A stretch of DNA of 64,000 bases from Odobenus rosmarus divergens. Taxonomy: Eukaryota > Chordata > Mammalia > Carnivora > Odobenidae. Location of the stretch: contig NW_004450480.1 of NCBI RefSeq assembly GCF_000321225.1, positions 1,575,699 through 1,639,698 of the forward strand, read 5' to 3'. Numbering within the stretch: the stretch's first letter is position 1; each line of letters starts with the position of its first letter. The position numbers and the translations under genes were made by a program. The notes beneath the pieces were generated by a model. The model saw only the letters and a list, made by a program, of their open reading frames with translations. It did no database searches and was not told where the DNA came from. Below, piece by piece: positions 35,829-46,584 of this stretch.

Positions 35829-36892
35829 AATTTTAATTTTGGCATGTTATCCTCCTGAAAGTTTATGTTCTCAACTATAATCCAGGAAAAGCCCTCACAT
35901 TAACGAGACAAACGTCTTCGTTTTCACTGGATTTATTTATTTTTCTTAAGGGACTCCTTACAACACAAGTCATTTTTAGTAAATGACATGCATGAATAAT
36001 CACCAAATCTGAAATTAGTGTGATCAGAATTATTGAAATTTACTTTAAATGAGAAATATTGGCTGAGCCTGTGTGATTGAGCCCTCAGAAGTTTTATTGG
36101 ACTTTCCTTATATGCTCATAAGGACCGAGAAGACTATAACTAAAGCCATCCGTATCTTCAGCTGCCTAGAAATAAGACTTTAAAAAATGCTGGGATTGTT
36201 GAAAGCAATAGTATGTCATTTTACATATGAAATCCATTTTGTTTATTCTGAAACTAACCTACATTACCTTAATGACTTATGTAATCGGAAATATCAGTTA
36301 TTTGATTTTTTTTCCCCCGTACGGGCCTCACACAGGCACGCTAATGATTATTTGTCAAAGTCACACTGTTTGCTTACAAGGTATGAAGGCTTTTTAGACA
36401 TTATAATGACGGCTCTTGATTCACTTGATAATATTTAGAATAAGCCATAAAAGCCAATCTCTGAACAAACAGACCGCTTTTATTGGCTTTTAGTGCTATT
36501 ACTGCTGTCATAAGTGGAAAATTGGCCTAATGCAAGCAATACTGCTGTGTCATACTGCAAAACTGGTGCTTGGTTTTATAGTTTATTTCTTCTAATGAAA
36601 GTATGGCCAGGTATGGGGTTGGTTCTAACACCTCCTGGGCTGAAGGGCCTGCTGCCACCGTGGTCTATGGTTCATCTGAGGAACAAGGGTGGATGCACTT
36701 GAAGATGGGTGGGAACTTGGGTAATGTCATAGGCATGTGCTCATTTGTTATATAAATTCTTGCTGAGTCCCATTATGTGCCAGTTACAGGGGATGAAAGG
36801 AAGAGCAGATCTGATTAAGATGGAACTCAGTTTTAGTAAGAGGATGACTAGCCTGCTGGCCAGATTTTATTGGCTCCTCAACGCTATAAATT
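35829..36892. other. Unique noncoding DNA with candidate conserved element
   Basis: 36050-36560 is repeat-free with homeodomain-like cores (cacgctaatgattatttgtc, cattataatgacgg) and balanced composition. 36740-36810 (ttcttgctgagtcccattat gtgcc) looks like the same old unnamed repeat family as at 17.6 kb. No coding exon recognised. Confidence 0.35.
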
Positions 36893-37610
36893 AAAATTTT
36901 ATTGAGATATTACTTATGTATAATAGAGTTCACAAATCTTGAGCATACAGATTGATTTAATTTTTTGTGTATGCCCATGTAACCACTACCCTTCAAAATG
37001 TAGAACACATTCAGCACCTTAGACAGCTCCTGTCACCCCACTCCCGGTCAGCCCCTTTGCCCCAAGAATAACTACGATACTATTCTGACTTCTATCACTA
37101 TAGATGACTTTTGCCTCTTCTTCATATGAATGGGACCATATAATGTGTATTCTTTTATCTTTAACTTCATTTGCTGAGTATCTTATAGGTAAGATTGACC
37201 CATGTTTTTACATGTACCAGTAGTTCATTCTTTTTATTGCTGTGTAGAATTTTCTTTGCAGGACTATCCCACAATTCATTTACCTACTTTATTGTTTATT
37301 GTTAGGGGACACTGAGGCTGTTCCCAGTGAGTGGACATTTTGAATAAACCTCCTTTGAACATTCTTGCACATGTTCTTGTGCAAGGGGTATAAAACACTC
37401 ATTTCTGTTGGGTACAAACCTAGGAAATAGAATTGCTAGATTGTACAATGGGATTTTGCTTTTTTGTTTTGTTTTGTTTTGTTTAGCCTTGGGTAGATAC
37501 TGCTTTGCAGTTTTCTAAAATGTACATCCATCAGTAGCATATGAGAATCCCAGTTGCTCTGTGCTGTTCCAGTGCTTGGTGTTGTCAGCACTATTGTTTT
37601 AATAGATTTA
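36893..37610 (-). mobile_element. Old L1 relic: 3' end (L1ME-like)
   Basis: Antisense L1 3' region: attttattgagatattactt atgtataata, taaccactacccttcaaaat gtagaacaca, ctatcactatagatgacttt tgcc, gttcattctttttattgctg tgtagaattt, gaacattcttgcacatgttc, tgttgggtacaaacctagga. Interrupted by a (TTTTG)n expansion. Separate insertion from 31921-32480, which covers the same part of L1. Confidence 0.8.
37460..37485. repeat. (TTTTG)n short tandem repeat
   Basis: About four to five TTTTG units inside the L1 relic. Confidence 0.9.
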
Positions 37611-37721
37611 AATGCTTTTATATGCTGCATGTACAGAAAATGCAAGAAAAATACACTTGGGTTTGGCATATGTTTTCTATGTACAATTGATCATGTGTGG
37701 AGAATATAATGGGCCACAGAG

Positions 37722-37920
37722 AGGTAGTGAGAACACAAGTTTTAGAATCTTAGGGATTTAGGTTGACATCTCTATCTCTACAAATTGATAAATGACTGGC
37801 CTTGGTATAGTAACTTATGTTACCTTATGCCTCAGATTCCTCTTCTGTAAAGCATAGCAAACCATCCCAAGTCAAAGGGCTGTCATAAAGACAAATGAAA
37901 TGACACAAGTAGCAAGTTAG
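37722..37920 (-). mobile_element. MIR SINE relic
   Basis: Antisense MIR: gaacacaagttttagaatct, gcctcagattcctcttctgt aaagcatag, gggctgtcataaagacaaat gaaatgac. Confidence 0.65.
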
Positions 37921-38024
37921 TGTCTTGGCTTATAGGACGGCATTCAGGACCTCCTGATCTGTTCTCTTATCTCTCAGACTTCATTATTTGACTCTCCTCC
38001 GTCTGATAATTAAGATCCCATACT

Positions 38025-38205
38025 TCAGAATTAAACCACATTTGCTTCAACTCTGCCCTTACCATTTAGTAGCCAAGTAGTCTTGGATAGGCCACTTAGT
38101 TTCTCTGACCCTCACTTCCCTTAAATCCCCTTTCATGGTGATTGAGGTGATAAAATGAGACCACATACCTGTCTGGCACAGGGTAAAAGTTCAAAAAAAG
38201 GTCAC
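38025..38205 (-). mobile_element. MIR SINE relic
   Basis: Antisense MIR: caactctgcccttaccattt agtagccaagtagtcttgg, acttagtttctctgaccctc, tgattgaggtgataaaatga g, ctggcacagggtaaaagttc. Second MIR within 300 bp, both minus. Confidence 0.65.
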
Positions 38206-38744
38206 ACAGTTGTGTCAAATCGAATGCAGGAATCGAATTATCAGATGATATTTTATGTCTCTTAAGTGTTTATCCATGATGGTTCCTTTCCTTGAGGGAT
38301 CCTCCTCATCATTACTTCCTGCTTCTTCCCCACAGGTGGACTATTTCTTTTATTTGAAACTCAGCTCAATAATTCTCTTCTCTGCTAAGCTTTCCCTGAC
38401 TTCATAGTTGTCCAAAATTTTTACATTCGTAAGTCACCAGGGCACTTGTTTGAAATGCAGATTCTTTAGCTCCAGCCACAGAAATTCTGGTTCATCATGT
38501 CTTGGGTCGGTCTCATGAAATCTTCATGCCTAAAAAACTCTTGGAGTGATTCCAGTGTAGGTGGCCCCTTGACCTGCTTGAACGCCCTGTGTACTCAACA
38601 TGGCAGGTCCTGGCTTGAAATTGAAGCCCTTCTGGACAGATACACGACTCAAGAAGATGTGTCTGTCCACTTGGAATCTGATGTGTTCTCCCACCAAATT
38701 CCCAAATGGCCACCTGTATTATTCCTACCACCTAAATTTCATAA
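38206..38744. other. Noncoding DNA, possible L2/hAT scraps
   Basis: 38330-38400 (ctcagctcaataattctctt ctctgctaagctttccctga) resembles L2. 38400-38500 (aagtcaccagggcacttgtt tgaaatgcagattct) resembles an antisense hAT/MER remnant. Neither is strong. The frames at 38497-38887 are unremarkable. Confidence 0.35.
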
Positions 38745-39237
38745 ATCAGATCACGTTACTTACATGTGCTAATGCTTTCTCATTCCTCCCTAACAAAAAG
38801 CTAAAATCTTCTCTCTTCCAGCCCCTGAGCCTCTCTGGCCTTCACTCTTACCACTCAAGCTGGCTCGTCCTGCCTCTTTGGCCTTGAACATGGCAAGCAT
38901 TCTCCTGACTCAGGGACATTGCACTTGCTATTCCTCATGCTAGAAATTCTCTCCCTGTGGGTATAAACGTGGCTCTTGCCCTCATTTCATTCTGGTCTCC
39001 GCTAGTGTATTACCTAATCAGAGAAGTCTTCCTTGACTACCCAATTTATACCCTACCTGCTTCTACTCCTTAACACTTCTCAACACCAGGTATTCCATAT
39101 ACTTGTTTGTTGATTGCCTACTATTCTCCACTAAAATGTAAACACATATGACTTTTTCTTTTAATTCCTTCCACAGATCCTAGAACAGCGGCTGGAAAAA
39201 TGAGGTGTTAAGTAAGTATTTGTAGAATGAACAAATC
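38745..39237 (+). mobile_element. L2 LINE relic, 3' half
   Basis: Extended L2 3' match in order: cagatcacgttacttacatg, ctggccttcactcttaccac, gggacattgcacttgctatt, ctagaaattctctccctgtg, aatcagagaagtcttccttg, ccactaaaatgtaaacacat, tcctagaacagcggctgg, taagtaagtatttgtagaat. One of the better preserved L2 copies here. Confidence 0.85.
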
Positions 39238-39794
39238 TGCCAACATTTTCTCACCAATACAAAACAGGAAATGGGGAAATAAAAGATAAGTCTTACAACT
39301 TTTGGTGTCCAAGATATGCCTGTCACCAAGACTAACTCTGGTAACAAGACAAATGGAGCAGGAGACTAAAGAAGCAGTTGAATATCCCAATCATCAAGGG
39401 TTTGGGGGCTAGTCCTTAGAAACCTCAGTATGATTCTCTTCAGCAATGGCTTTGGGGTGATTGATAATCAAATAATAGAATCTACTTATCTCGGCACTGA
39501 TACCAGCACTAGGTGGTCAGGAGCATAAGCAGTCCTGTGGCAGGAGAGGTCTGTAAATCCCAGCTTTATTAGAAGGGAAGACACTGGAATAGTTTTGCAG
39601 AAGCCTTGCAAAATGATGCAGTACTCTGAGTGATTGCTTTTTGGTTGGTCTGTGTTTTTAATGCACTGTACCCGGCAGATAGTAAATGCTCAATAATAGT
39701 GGAATTAATAGGACCTGGATTTGGCAGTAGCTGAATCTGGGTAGTTACTATTTAGACTGATGGATATCATTATTCTTCCTGGGTACTATAGACA
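39238..39794. other. Noncoding DNA
   Basis: 39665-39705 (cactgtacccggcagatagt aaatgctcaataat) is probably an L2/MIR end scrap. Nothing else recognised. Confidence 0.35.
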
Positions 39795-39930
39795 TATGCA
39801 AAGAACAAGGACTTTGAGGACTAGTCTCAGCCTCTCTTTGTTCCTGTTACCCAATCTGTATAATGGACATAATTGGGTCACCCACTTCCCTCTGTGGGCC
39901 TTGCACAGATTAAAGCGATTGATGTTTGGG
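39795..39930 (-). mobile_element. MIR SINE relic, tentative
   Basis: Degraded antisense MIR: acaaggactttgaggactag, ttgttcctgttacccaatct gtataatggacataa, ttgcacagattaaagcgatt g. Confidence 0.45.
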
Positions 39931-40061
39931 TCAGGTTCTTTGTAGCAATTATCATGATAAGGGTCGGGGTTTGGATGTCTGAATTTTAAGGGGGTTGTCG
40001 TTTAGAGTTCTGATTTCATACAGAGTAAGACAGAGTAAAGAGTATGAGATGCTTATTTCTT

Positions 40062-40110
40062 AAAAAGAAAGAGAAAAGAAGAAGAAGGAAAAAAAGAAAA
40101 AGAAAAAGGA
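40062..40110. repeat. Purine-rich (GAAA)n-like simple repeat
   Basis: Imperfect A/G-only run of about 48 bases on the plus strand. Confidence 0.85.
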
Positions 40111-40944
40111 TCTGAGGAAAATATGGCCAAATGTTAACCTCCGTTAAATCTCGATGGTGAATAAATAATGTATTTTTAAAAGAATGTGTAAAATGTCAAA
40201 AATCAAATAGTTAATATATGTGCTGTTAATAATCTCGCAAGATTATTAATCTTAACTCTGTTTCTGATCCCTGAATGTTATTCTTCCTCCTCCCCACAAA
40301 CAGACAGCCTTTACATAGTCTTTGCGTGGCAGAAATACTGGCTAATGGCTTTTTAACGTCCTGAATAGAACTTCATTTTAAAGCCCAATTAGACTGGTTT
40401 TCATGAGTACAACTCTTAAAACTGTCACCTCGTTCTAGTTAAAGTTCCATGAAAGCGAGGGTCATATGGTGTTTAATTCATAGTTTTTATCTCATTAGAC
40501 AGACTTAATGAACGTTAACTAGCAGGAAAAGTGACAAGGCCTAGATATTTGTACTTGCTCATTCCTATGATTTTTTCTTTCTGTAATCTTGCCCTAAATT
40601 TTCTAGCGAGGTTAACTCAATTCCAAATTGTAAATTCTCAAAATTTGTATTTGACTCTTTATGTATTTGTGTTAACCTTTCCGGAAACAAAAACAAAAGC
40701 AAGAAAAGCAGTCTTTGAATAATGACAAACATCAAGAGTAAATGGAATTGGTGTAGTTGATCTATGTTTTTGATGTTTTACTGACAATGTTACGTGGGTT
40801 AAACTTTAATCGCTATAGTTCTAAATTATTTGTTTCTTACCAAGGAAAATCATATTCTTGAAGTAATTTTACCTATCTCTGTATGACACATATCCTGTGC
40901 AAAATAAAAAAAAAGAGTATTTTTCACCTATTTTAATGGTTAAC
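40111..40944. other. Unique noncoding DNA, candidate conserved element
   Basis: Repeat-free block with a dense set of TAAT-type motifs (ttaatatatgtgctgttaat, gcccaattagactgg, ctcattagacagacttaatg) and the perfect hairpin at 40226-40249. No coding frame of note. Function is inference from texture only. Confidence 0.3.
40226..40249. repeat. Perfect inverted repeat, 10-bp arms
   Basis: Arms ttaataatct and agattattaa are exact reverse complements separated by the 4-nt loop cgca. Each arm contains TAAT/ATTA homeodomain cores. Confidence 0.9.
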
Positions 40945-41165
40945 AACTAGGGTTCTGGACCGTAAGGGGTTTGCACCTGACTTTCCCACTTACCATGTAC
41001 TGATCTTGGGCAAATTACTTCTATTTTCTAGAGCTCAGTTGGTAATGCTGATAGCCATCTGATGTGGTTTTTGAGAGAATTCGATGAACTCAAACATGTA
41101 AGTACTTAGGACAATGGCAGACAAATTGTAAGCATATGATATATGTACACTGTTATTATTAGAAC
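40945..41165 (-). mobile_element. MIR SINE relic
   Basis: Antisense MIR: agggttctggaccgtaaggg, ctgatcttgggcaaattact t, gagaattcgatgaactcaaa catgtaagtacttagg. Confidence 0.65.
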
Positions 41166-41577
41166 TAATAAATCGAGTTACTAATTTTTCCATGCAGAAC
41201 TCGTATCTCCCTTCTCTGGACTGGCCCACAATCCTGAACTGGCTGTGTTCTGGCACCTGTCACAGTATATAATACTTCTTCTGTTTCTTTGCCCCTATCT
41301 GCCAGTATACTCTGATACTCTCCTGAGAAGGGACAATACTTTTAACACAGGGTCAGGAACACCAGTGGACAAAACGGCCAAATCTTTGGCGAATGTGCTG
41401 ACACTCTTCCTTCTGGTACTCAAGACAGTGTAGCTCCCCTTACCCCACTCAGAGTCCTCTTCAACACAGCAGCCTAGGCCTCCCTGACAGTACATTAGAA
41501 CCAAAGAGTTCAAGATGCAAAAGTATATGTTACCCATATAATACATGCTCATCAAATGAGTGATATAAATTTCTTTT
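41166..41577. other. Noncoding DNA
   Basis: No confident repeat. The overlapping opposite-strand frames at 41245-41555 lack any recognised domain. Confidence 0.35.
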
Positions 41578-41770
41578 GTCTGTTTATTATTTTTTTAATT
41601 TAAAAACAATTTTGAGAGTAGTTTTAGATTTATAAAACAATTGAGAGGGAGGTTCAGAAATTTCCTAAACCCCCAGCCCCCACGTATATATAGCCTCTTC
41701 GATTATGAACATCACTTCCATTATAAACCAGATGGTGCTTTTATTTTTTTTTAAACTAAGGATGAACCTC
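41578..41770 (-). mobile_element. Old LINE fragment, tentative
   Basis: Antisense phrases gagagtagttttagatttat aaaacaattgagagggaggt tcagaaatttcctaaaccc resemble an old L1 3' end of the 'agttttagatttacagaaaaattg' kind. Diverged. Confidence 0.45.
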
Positions 41771-42084
41771 ACTTTGTTCCAAGATGTGTAGTCTGCATCT
41801 GCAGATCTTGTCATTAATTTCCTGGCAGAATGTAGGAGTATAATACTTTGTTTTCCCATTCTCCATCTCTTACTTAAATTTGTCCAATGGTTTATTTTTA
41901 ATTAAGAGTCATTCCCTTTGTTGAGTTCTATTATATATGAGACATGATGGTTTCAGGATGAATAAATGATCTCTTTCCTCAAGGAGGTAAACATTAATAT
42001 TATGAATTATAAAGATAATCATAATTAATTTATTAATTATAAAGCTATTACTCATGACTAATTTTGTGTGTGTTAATCTCCCCT
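41771..42084. other. AT-rich noncoding DNA
   Basis: Nothing recognisable. Confidence 0.35.
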
Positions 42085-42230
42085 GTTATATTGGCAGCTC
42101 TGTGGCCCCCTTATGGGACAAATTACCCCATCTCTCTGAATTCAAGCTTCTTTTTACAAAATGAAGATAGTAGTACCTATCTCACAGAGTTGTTGTAAGA
42201 ATTAAGTGAGAATATACACCCGGTGATTTT
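42085..42230 (-). mobile_element. MIR SINE relic
   Basis: Antisense MIR 3' half: attaccccatctctctgaat, ctttttacaaaatgaagata gtagtacctatctcacagag, ttgttgtaagaattaagtga g. Confidence 0.7.
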
Positions 42231-42884
42231 CTCTTATAATATTGGTATCAGTTGTGTTTAGCCAATTATTTGTAGTATGTAATATCTTCTAGCTTGACTA
42301 GAGCCTCTGAGTGTTGTTACTATGCCTGCCTTGTTCCCCTTGATAGCTATTTTCGGCCACTGTGCCTGATACATAGTGAACTCAATTACTATTAATCACT
42401 ATTAAGTGAATCTGGAAGTAATTGCAAAATGGGATTCAAGCTGTGTGTGTGTCTGGCTCCTTTAGTTTGAGAGACAGTGAGAAAAGAAAGTTTATAAACT
42501 TGTTTTTTTAAATTCTTTTATGTAGGAGTACTTTGTATCTGTTATACATTTTAATGTATTTTTTATGTAGGAGTATTTTGTATTGGGATGAATTTTCTTT
42601 TTTTTGAGCAATAGCCCTTTTATGCCACCTAATAATTTGACAAAAAATAAAATTCACTTCCAGTATGACACCTATGAAATATTCTCTTTAATGATACACA
42701 GATGTTTAAAACTATATATTTAATGATATGTATCTATATAGATATAGGTGTTATTTATGTAATTATCATATATCTATCTATTGCTTGTGGGTAAAGGGAA
42801 GAATTCCCTTCCTTTTCATGATTATACAATGGAATTATACAAAAATTGTAAAAAAAAAAAATAGCAGTTTTGTTCAGATATTTT
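42231..42884. other. AT-rich noncoding DNA with a short direct repeat
   Basis: Contains a spaced duplication near 42515-42582 and a TA/GATA-rich patch at 42710-42780. A-run at 42851-42861. Confidence 0.4.
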
Positions 42885-43035
42885 GGGGGGGGCGTGGCAG
42901 GGGGAGAGGGAGAGAGAGAGAATCTTAAGTAGGCTCCACACCCAGCACAAAGCCCTATCTTAGGACCCTGAGATCATGACCTGAGCCAAAATCAAGAGTC
43001 TGATGCTTAACCCACTGAGCCACCCAGGTGTCCCT
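42885..43035 (-). mobile_element. Can-SINE lacking its A/T tail
   Basis: Antisense Can-SINE: G-run, gggggagagggagagagaga, taagtaggctccacacccag, gatcatgacctgagccaaaa, head ctgagccacccaggtgtccc. The usual T-rich/attttatttattt tail is absent and replaced by a run of eight G at 42885-42892. Flanks tcagatatttt and tcagacttttt may be a decayed duplication. Confidence 0.9.
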
Positions 43036-43370
43036 CAGACTTTTTTTAAGTGGCTGAATTACCCTCATGGTTATATTTCCTACATAAGCAACTTTTTCAA
43101 AATAAGCTTAGTATATTTATGATTTAAAATTATTTAATAAGAGAAACGTATGTACGATCGATGACTAAAAATTGAAGTGCTTATCTCCTTGAAAGAAGGG
43201 AGGCCTTTGTTGGTTATGCAATCTTGGGCCACTGATTTGTGTTGTTTGACCGGAAATCAGTAGCATATTATACAATGGGAGGGGCAGAGGTTCATTGTTA
43301 CCCAACCCAACTCCCCACCCCTGCTTTTCAGATTTCAGGAAGTGTTCTGCTTGTTTGCTTTCCTTTAGTG
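43036..43370. other. Noncoding DNA
   Basis: Nothing recognisable. Confidence 0.35.
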
Positions 43371-43835
43371 CAGGGGTCTTTAACATATTTTTGTGCCACG
43401 GAAGCCTAATGAAGTCTATGGACCCCTTCTCAGAATAGTGTTTTAAATACATAAAATAAAATACATAGAAAACCAATTATATACAGTTAGCAAAATATTT
43501 GAAATTTTTTGATAGAGCAATCTATGTGCATATTTATCGGGAAGTTAAATAAGACCTAGAAATTGAATATGAATGATGGGGTAAGAGTAAACAGTATTGA
43601 CACTAATATAACATTGTATGTTTACTATGCTGGAATTAAAATAAAATTAAAACAGAAAAGAAGAAACTATTTTGAGACATCAGTGACAATTATAGTGTGA
43701 TATGAAAATATCTGTGATTTCTGTTCTTCACAAAACCACAGTTGTCGCCAATACCACTGTTGTGATATTGCCTATATTTATGATTGAAGGGAATTTTAAT
43801 TTTAGTTAGAGATTAGTGAAAACAAAACACTTCTG
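43371..43835 (+). mobile_element. hAT-type nonautonomous DNA transposon relic
   Basis: Starts caggggtctttaacatattt ttgtgcca, then tctatggaccccttctcaga atagtgtttt, catagaaaaccaattatata, and downstream gtgatatgaaaatatctgtg and gagattagtgaaaacaaaac. This matches a widespread Charlie-group element; family name not certain. The right inverted repeat is eroded. Confidence 0.7.
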
Positions 43836-44824
43836 CTTTAGTTGGGTGCTATAGGGAGATAAAATGGTGTTAGCTTGGTTTTTGTCCCCACATAAGACTT
43901 TTTAATAGGTCTGTTCCTTTCCTTCCCATTCGACAGAACACTTCACTAGAAGTAACAGGATATTTTTTTTATGACATTCACCCAGATAGTCTTAAGGAAA
44001 AAAAAAAATAAAGTTGAACGAGTATCTGAACCTTACTGAAAAACAGAAAAAAGACTTTCTTAGGAGCCTGGTCATATTTGCTAATTGTAAATTAACTGTA
44101 CCAAATTCTAGTTCATTATTTTATTTATTTTTGTATTACACACTGAGGCCTAAAGAGACTTTTGGAGCTGGAGAAAGAGCAAAGTTATCTGATGAAAGAG
44201 GAAGCATACACAGAGCCCAAGCTATCACTCAGCAGTATGAATGTGAGATCAAGGAGGGTACTTTGGGCAAGAGTTGAATGAATTTTTAATATTTATCAAT
44301 TTTTATTAAGGATGCAGCTTGGTTTTACAAAGATATTGTCATGTTTTGAGTATTTTCATCTTCATTTCTTTTTCTCAGTGCTTTAGAAATGTCAGTTGTT
44401 CAAAATAATACTGGCCCACCATTTAAAACTCAGTTCATGGGAATTTATATTTCTCTTTAGAATGAAAAATATTTCATTCTTAAGAATGAAAAATGCATGG
44501 GTTTTTCTCATACTATCCTTTATAAGACATTTTCTCTTTTTGCTAATGAAACCTTATCATACAACCTGAGGATGCCTAAATTCCATTTCATTTCAATTTG
44601 ACAATATTTATGAGCACTTACTTTTGCCAGGCACTGTATGGCTGTGTAGGGAAATAGAGAAAGGAATAAGAAACCACACATTCCCTGGTGGTTTCAAAAG
44701 GGTCAGGTAAAGGGAGGAAGAAACCTAAAATGTAAGCCATTAGAAAAAAACTAAATTAGTAATAATAATAATAGTTACTATTGGGTGCTGGGTACTCCTC
44801 ATTCATTTTTGCTGATTCAGGAAA
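43836..44824. other. Noncoding DNA
   Basis: 44605-44660 (tatgagcacttacttttgcc aggcactgtatgg) looks like the old unnamed repeat seen at 17.6 kb. A small hairpin lies at 44460-44479. Nothing coding. Confidence 0.35.
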
Positions 44825-45225
44825 GTAGCCTTCATCTGGAAATAACAGAAAATTCCAACTCAAGCTGGCTTTAAAATAAGGTAATTTATTTCTCGTGTGC
44901 CAATTCATAAGTAGGGCGGTTTAAGGATGATCAAATCAAACAGATTTTTTTCCCTGTGTCATTCTGGGTTAGGTGTATAGCTTTATTATCAGTCTGATAA
45001 CAAACTTTATGGTGACAAGATGGCTTCCCCACTGTCAGGCATCACACGAAAACTTTTCAGCATTCAAATGAGAATTTAGTGGCCAAAGAACAAAAAAACA
45101 AAAACAAAACAAAATAAAGCAACCAGCCACCCATCTTCTCCCAAAGGAAATGAAACAAAATAAACATCTTCACCAGAAGTGCCCAGCAGACGACCCCCAC
45201 CCTGTGTCTCATCGTCCTCACAGCC
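44825..45225. repeat. Possible old interspersed repeat
   Basis: ataacagaaaattccaactc aagctggcttt, gtaatttatttctcgtgtgc and gtgacaagatggcttcccca resemble a common mammalian repeat of the 'caactcaagctggcttaaac ... tttattggctc ... ggcaagatggctgc' kind. I cannot name it reliably. Confidence 0.4.
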
Positions 45226-46044
45226 TCGTGGAACACCATTTAAGTGAGTGTCTAAGCTGGGTGGCAGCTTGTTGAGGACACCAGCAGAATTCTAAAACTG
45301 TTGTACATCTGACAGCCCATTCAAAGCAGCAGCATGTTTACTGATGGGGAAAGGGGGAAAGCCTTGTTTATCAAAACATTTTCCTCACTTTGTAATAAAG
45401 CGAAGATAAAATGAAGGAGTTGTTGGCATCTCTTACAAACCTTAGATTTCCTTTTCCCATAAGCCCCTAAATAAATTGTAGTTTAACACATGAGGTTTAA
45501 TAACATTTATTTTAAACCCTATACTGCTTTTCCCTCTCTAAATTATCAGCTGATTGTCTCCCTAAGAGATGTAAACAAACTACACATGATACTTTCTCCC
45601 TAGTAACTACTGCTTCTAGAACCTACCAGAGAATATGATGGGCCTCATTTTAGTTCATCAAAGTCCAAAAAATACTCAGCCCCAATTTCTAGACCTGTCA
45701 GAACACCTTGACACTAGTCAACATACTTTTCCAGATAAGGTCATTTAAATTTTTTTAAAGGTAAATTTTAAAAATTAAAATGAGTTGTTATTTAATTCAT
45801 GCCCGGGAGAGTATACACTGTTCCTGTGTTTCCAGTTGAGCAAAGAGGTTGATTATTTCCCCAGCAAACTGGGTGCTGTCCTTGATGTCTCTGTCTCCTT
45901 CATCCCCAGAACCAATTTACCAGGAAGTCCTGACAATTCTAATTTTCAATGTATTCTCAAATTTCTCTTCCCATTTACATTGTCATTCTTTTAATTACTA
46001 CTTTGGCTGCCATAAGCCCTCCTCCTACCTGCCATCCACCAATC
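45226..46044. other. Noncoding DNA
   Basis: No confident repeat; the overlapping frames at 45785-46137 partly lie in the following L2. Confidence 0.35.
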
Positions 46045-46150
46045 AGCTTTTCCCCCTTTCCAATCCACATTGCTGCCAGAATGGTCTTTTTAAAAAACAA
46101 ATCTAATCATGGCCCCTCTGTGCTTACTGCAATTTAGCATTTTCTTATTG
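46045..46150 (+). mobile_element. L2 LINE relic fragment
   Basis: ccaatccacattgctgccag aatggtctttttaaaaaaca aatctaatcatggcccctct gtgcttactgcaattta is the diagnostic central part of the L2 3'UTR. Confidence 0.8.
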
Positions 46151-46342
46151 CCCTTAGCACAGCTTCTTTCACATGCTGTTCAGTACTGTGTTCTGCCTCT
46201 CTGGTTTAGTGTGTTGCCAGGCTCTGGTCGATGTCCCCCAGTGTATCATGGTTTTACTAATGTTTGTTGATCATGTCTTATCAGATATTTCTTCAGAAAT
46301 GATGCAAACCTATTTTTCTCTGAGCCCTGCTTACTTTAAAAA
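46151..46342. other. Noncoding DNA
   Basis: May be further, more diverged L2. Confidence 0.3.
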
Positions 46343-46351
46343 AGAGAACAA

Positions 46352-46575
46352 GGGGGTGCCTGGGTGGCTCAGTCGGTTGAGGTTGAGCGACTGACTCTTG
46401 ATTTCGGCTCAGGTCATGATCTCAGGGTGGTGAGATCAAGCTCCACATCAGGCTCCACGCTCAGTGGGGAGTCTGCTTGAAGAGTCTCTCCCTCTGCCCC
46501 TGCCCCTACTGGTGCTCACCCTCTCTCTCTCCCTCTTTCTCTTTCTCTCTAAAATAAATACATCTTTTAAAAAAG
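46352..46575 (+). mobile_element. Can-SINE
   Basis: Sense copy: ggggtgcctgggtggctcag, cggctcaggtcatgatctca, tgagatcaagctccacatca, pyrimidine-rich body, tail aaaataaatacatcttttaa. Duplication agagaacaa at 46343-46351 and 46576-46584, perfect over 9 bp. The older 'gactgactcttgatttcggc' head variant, different from the inner SINE at 27900. Confidence 0.96.
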
Positions 46576-46584
46576 AGAGAACAA

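Noticed and set aside
45849..46137. Overlapping plus-strand frames rich in S/P/F
   Set aside because: Pyrimidine-rich L2 sequence gives open frames without coding meaning.
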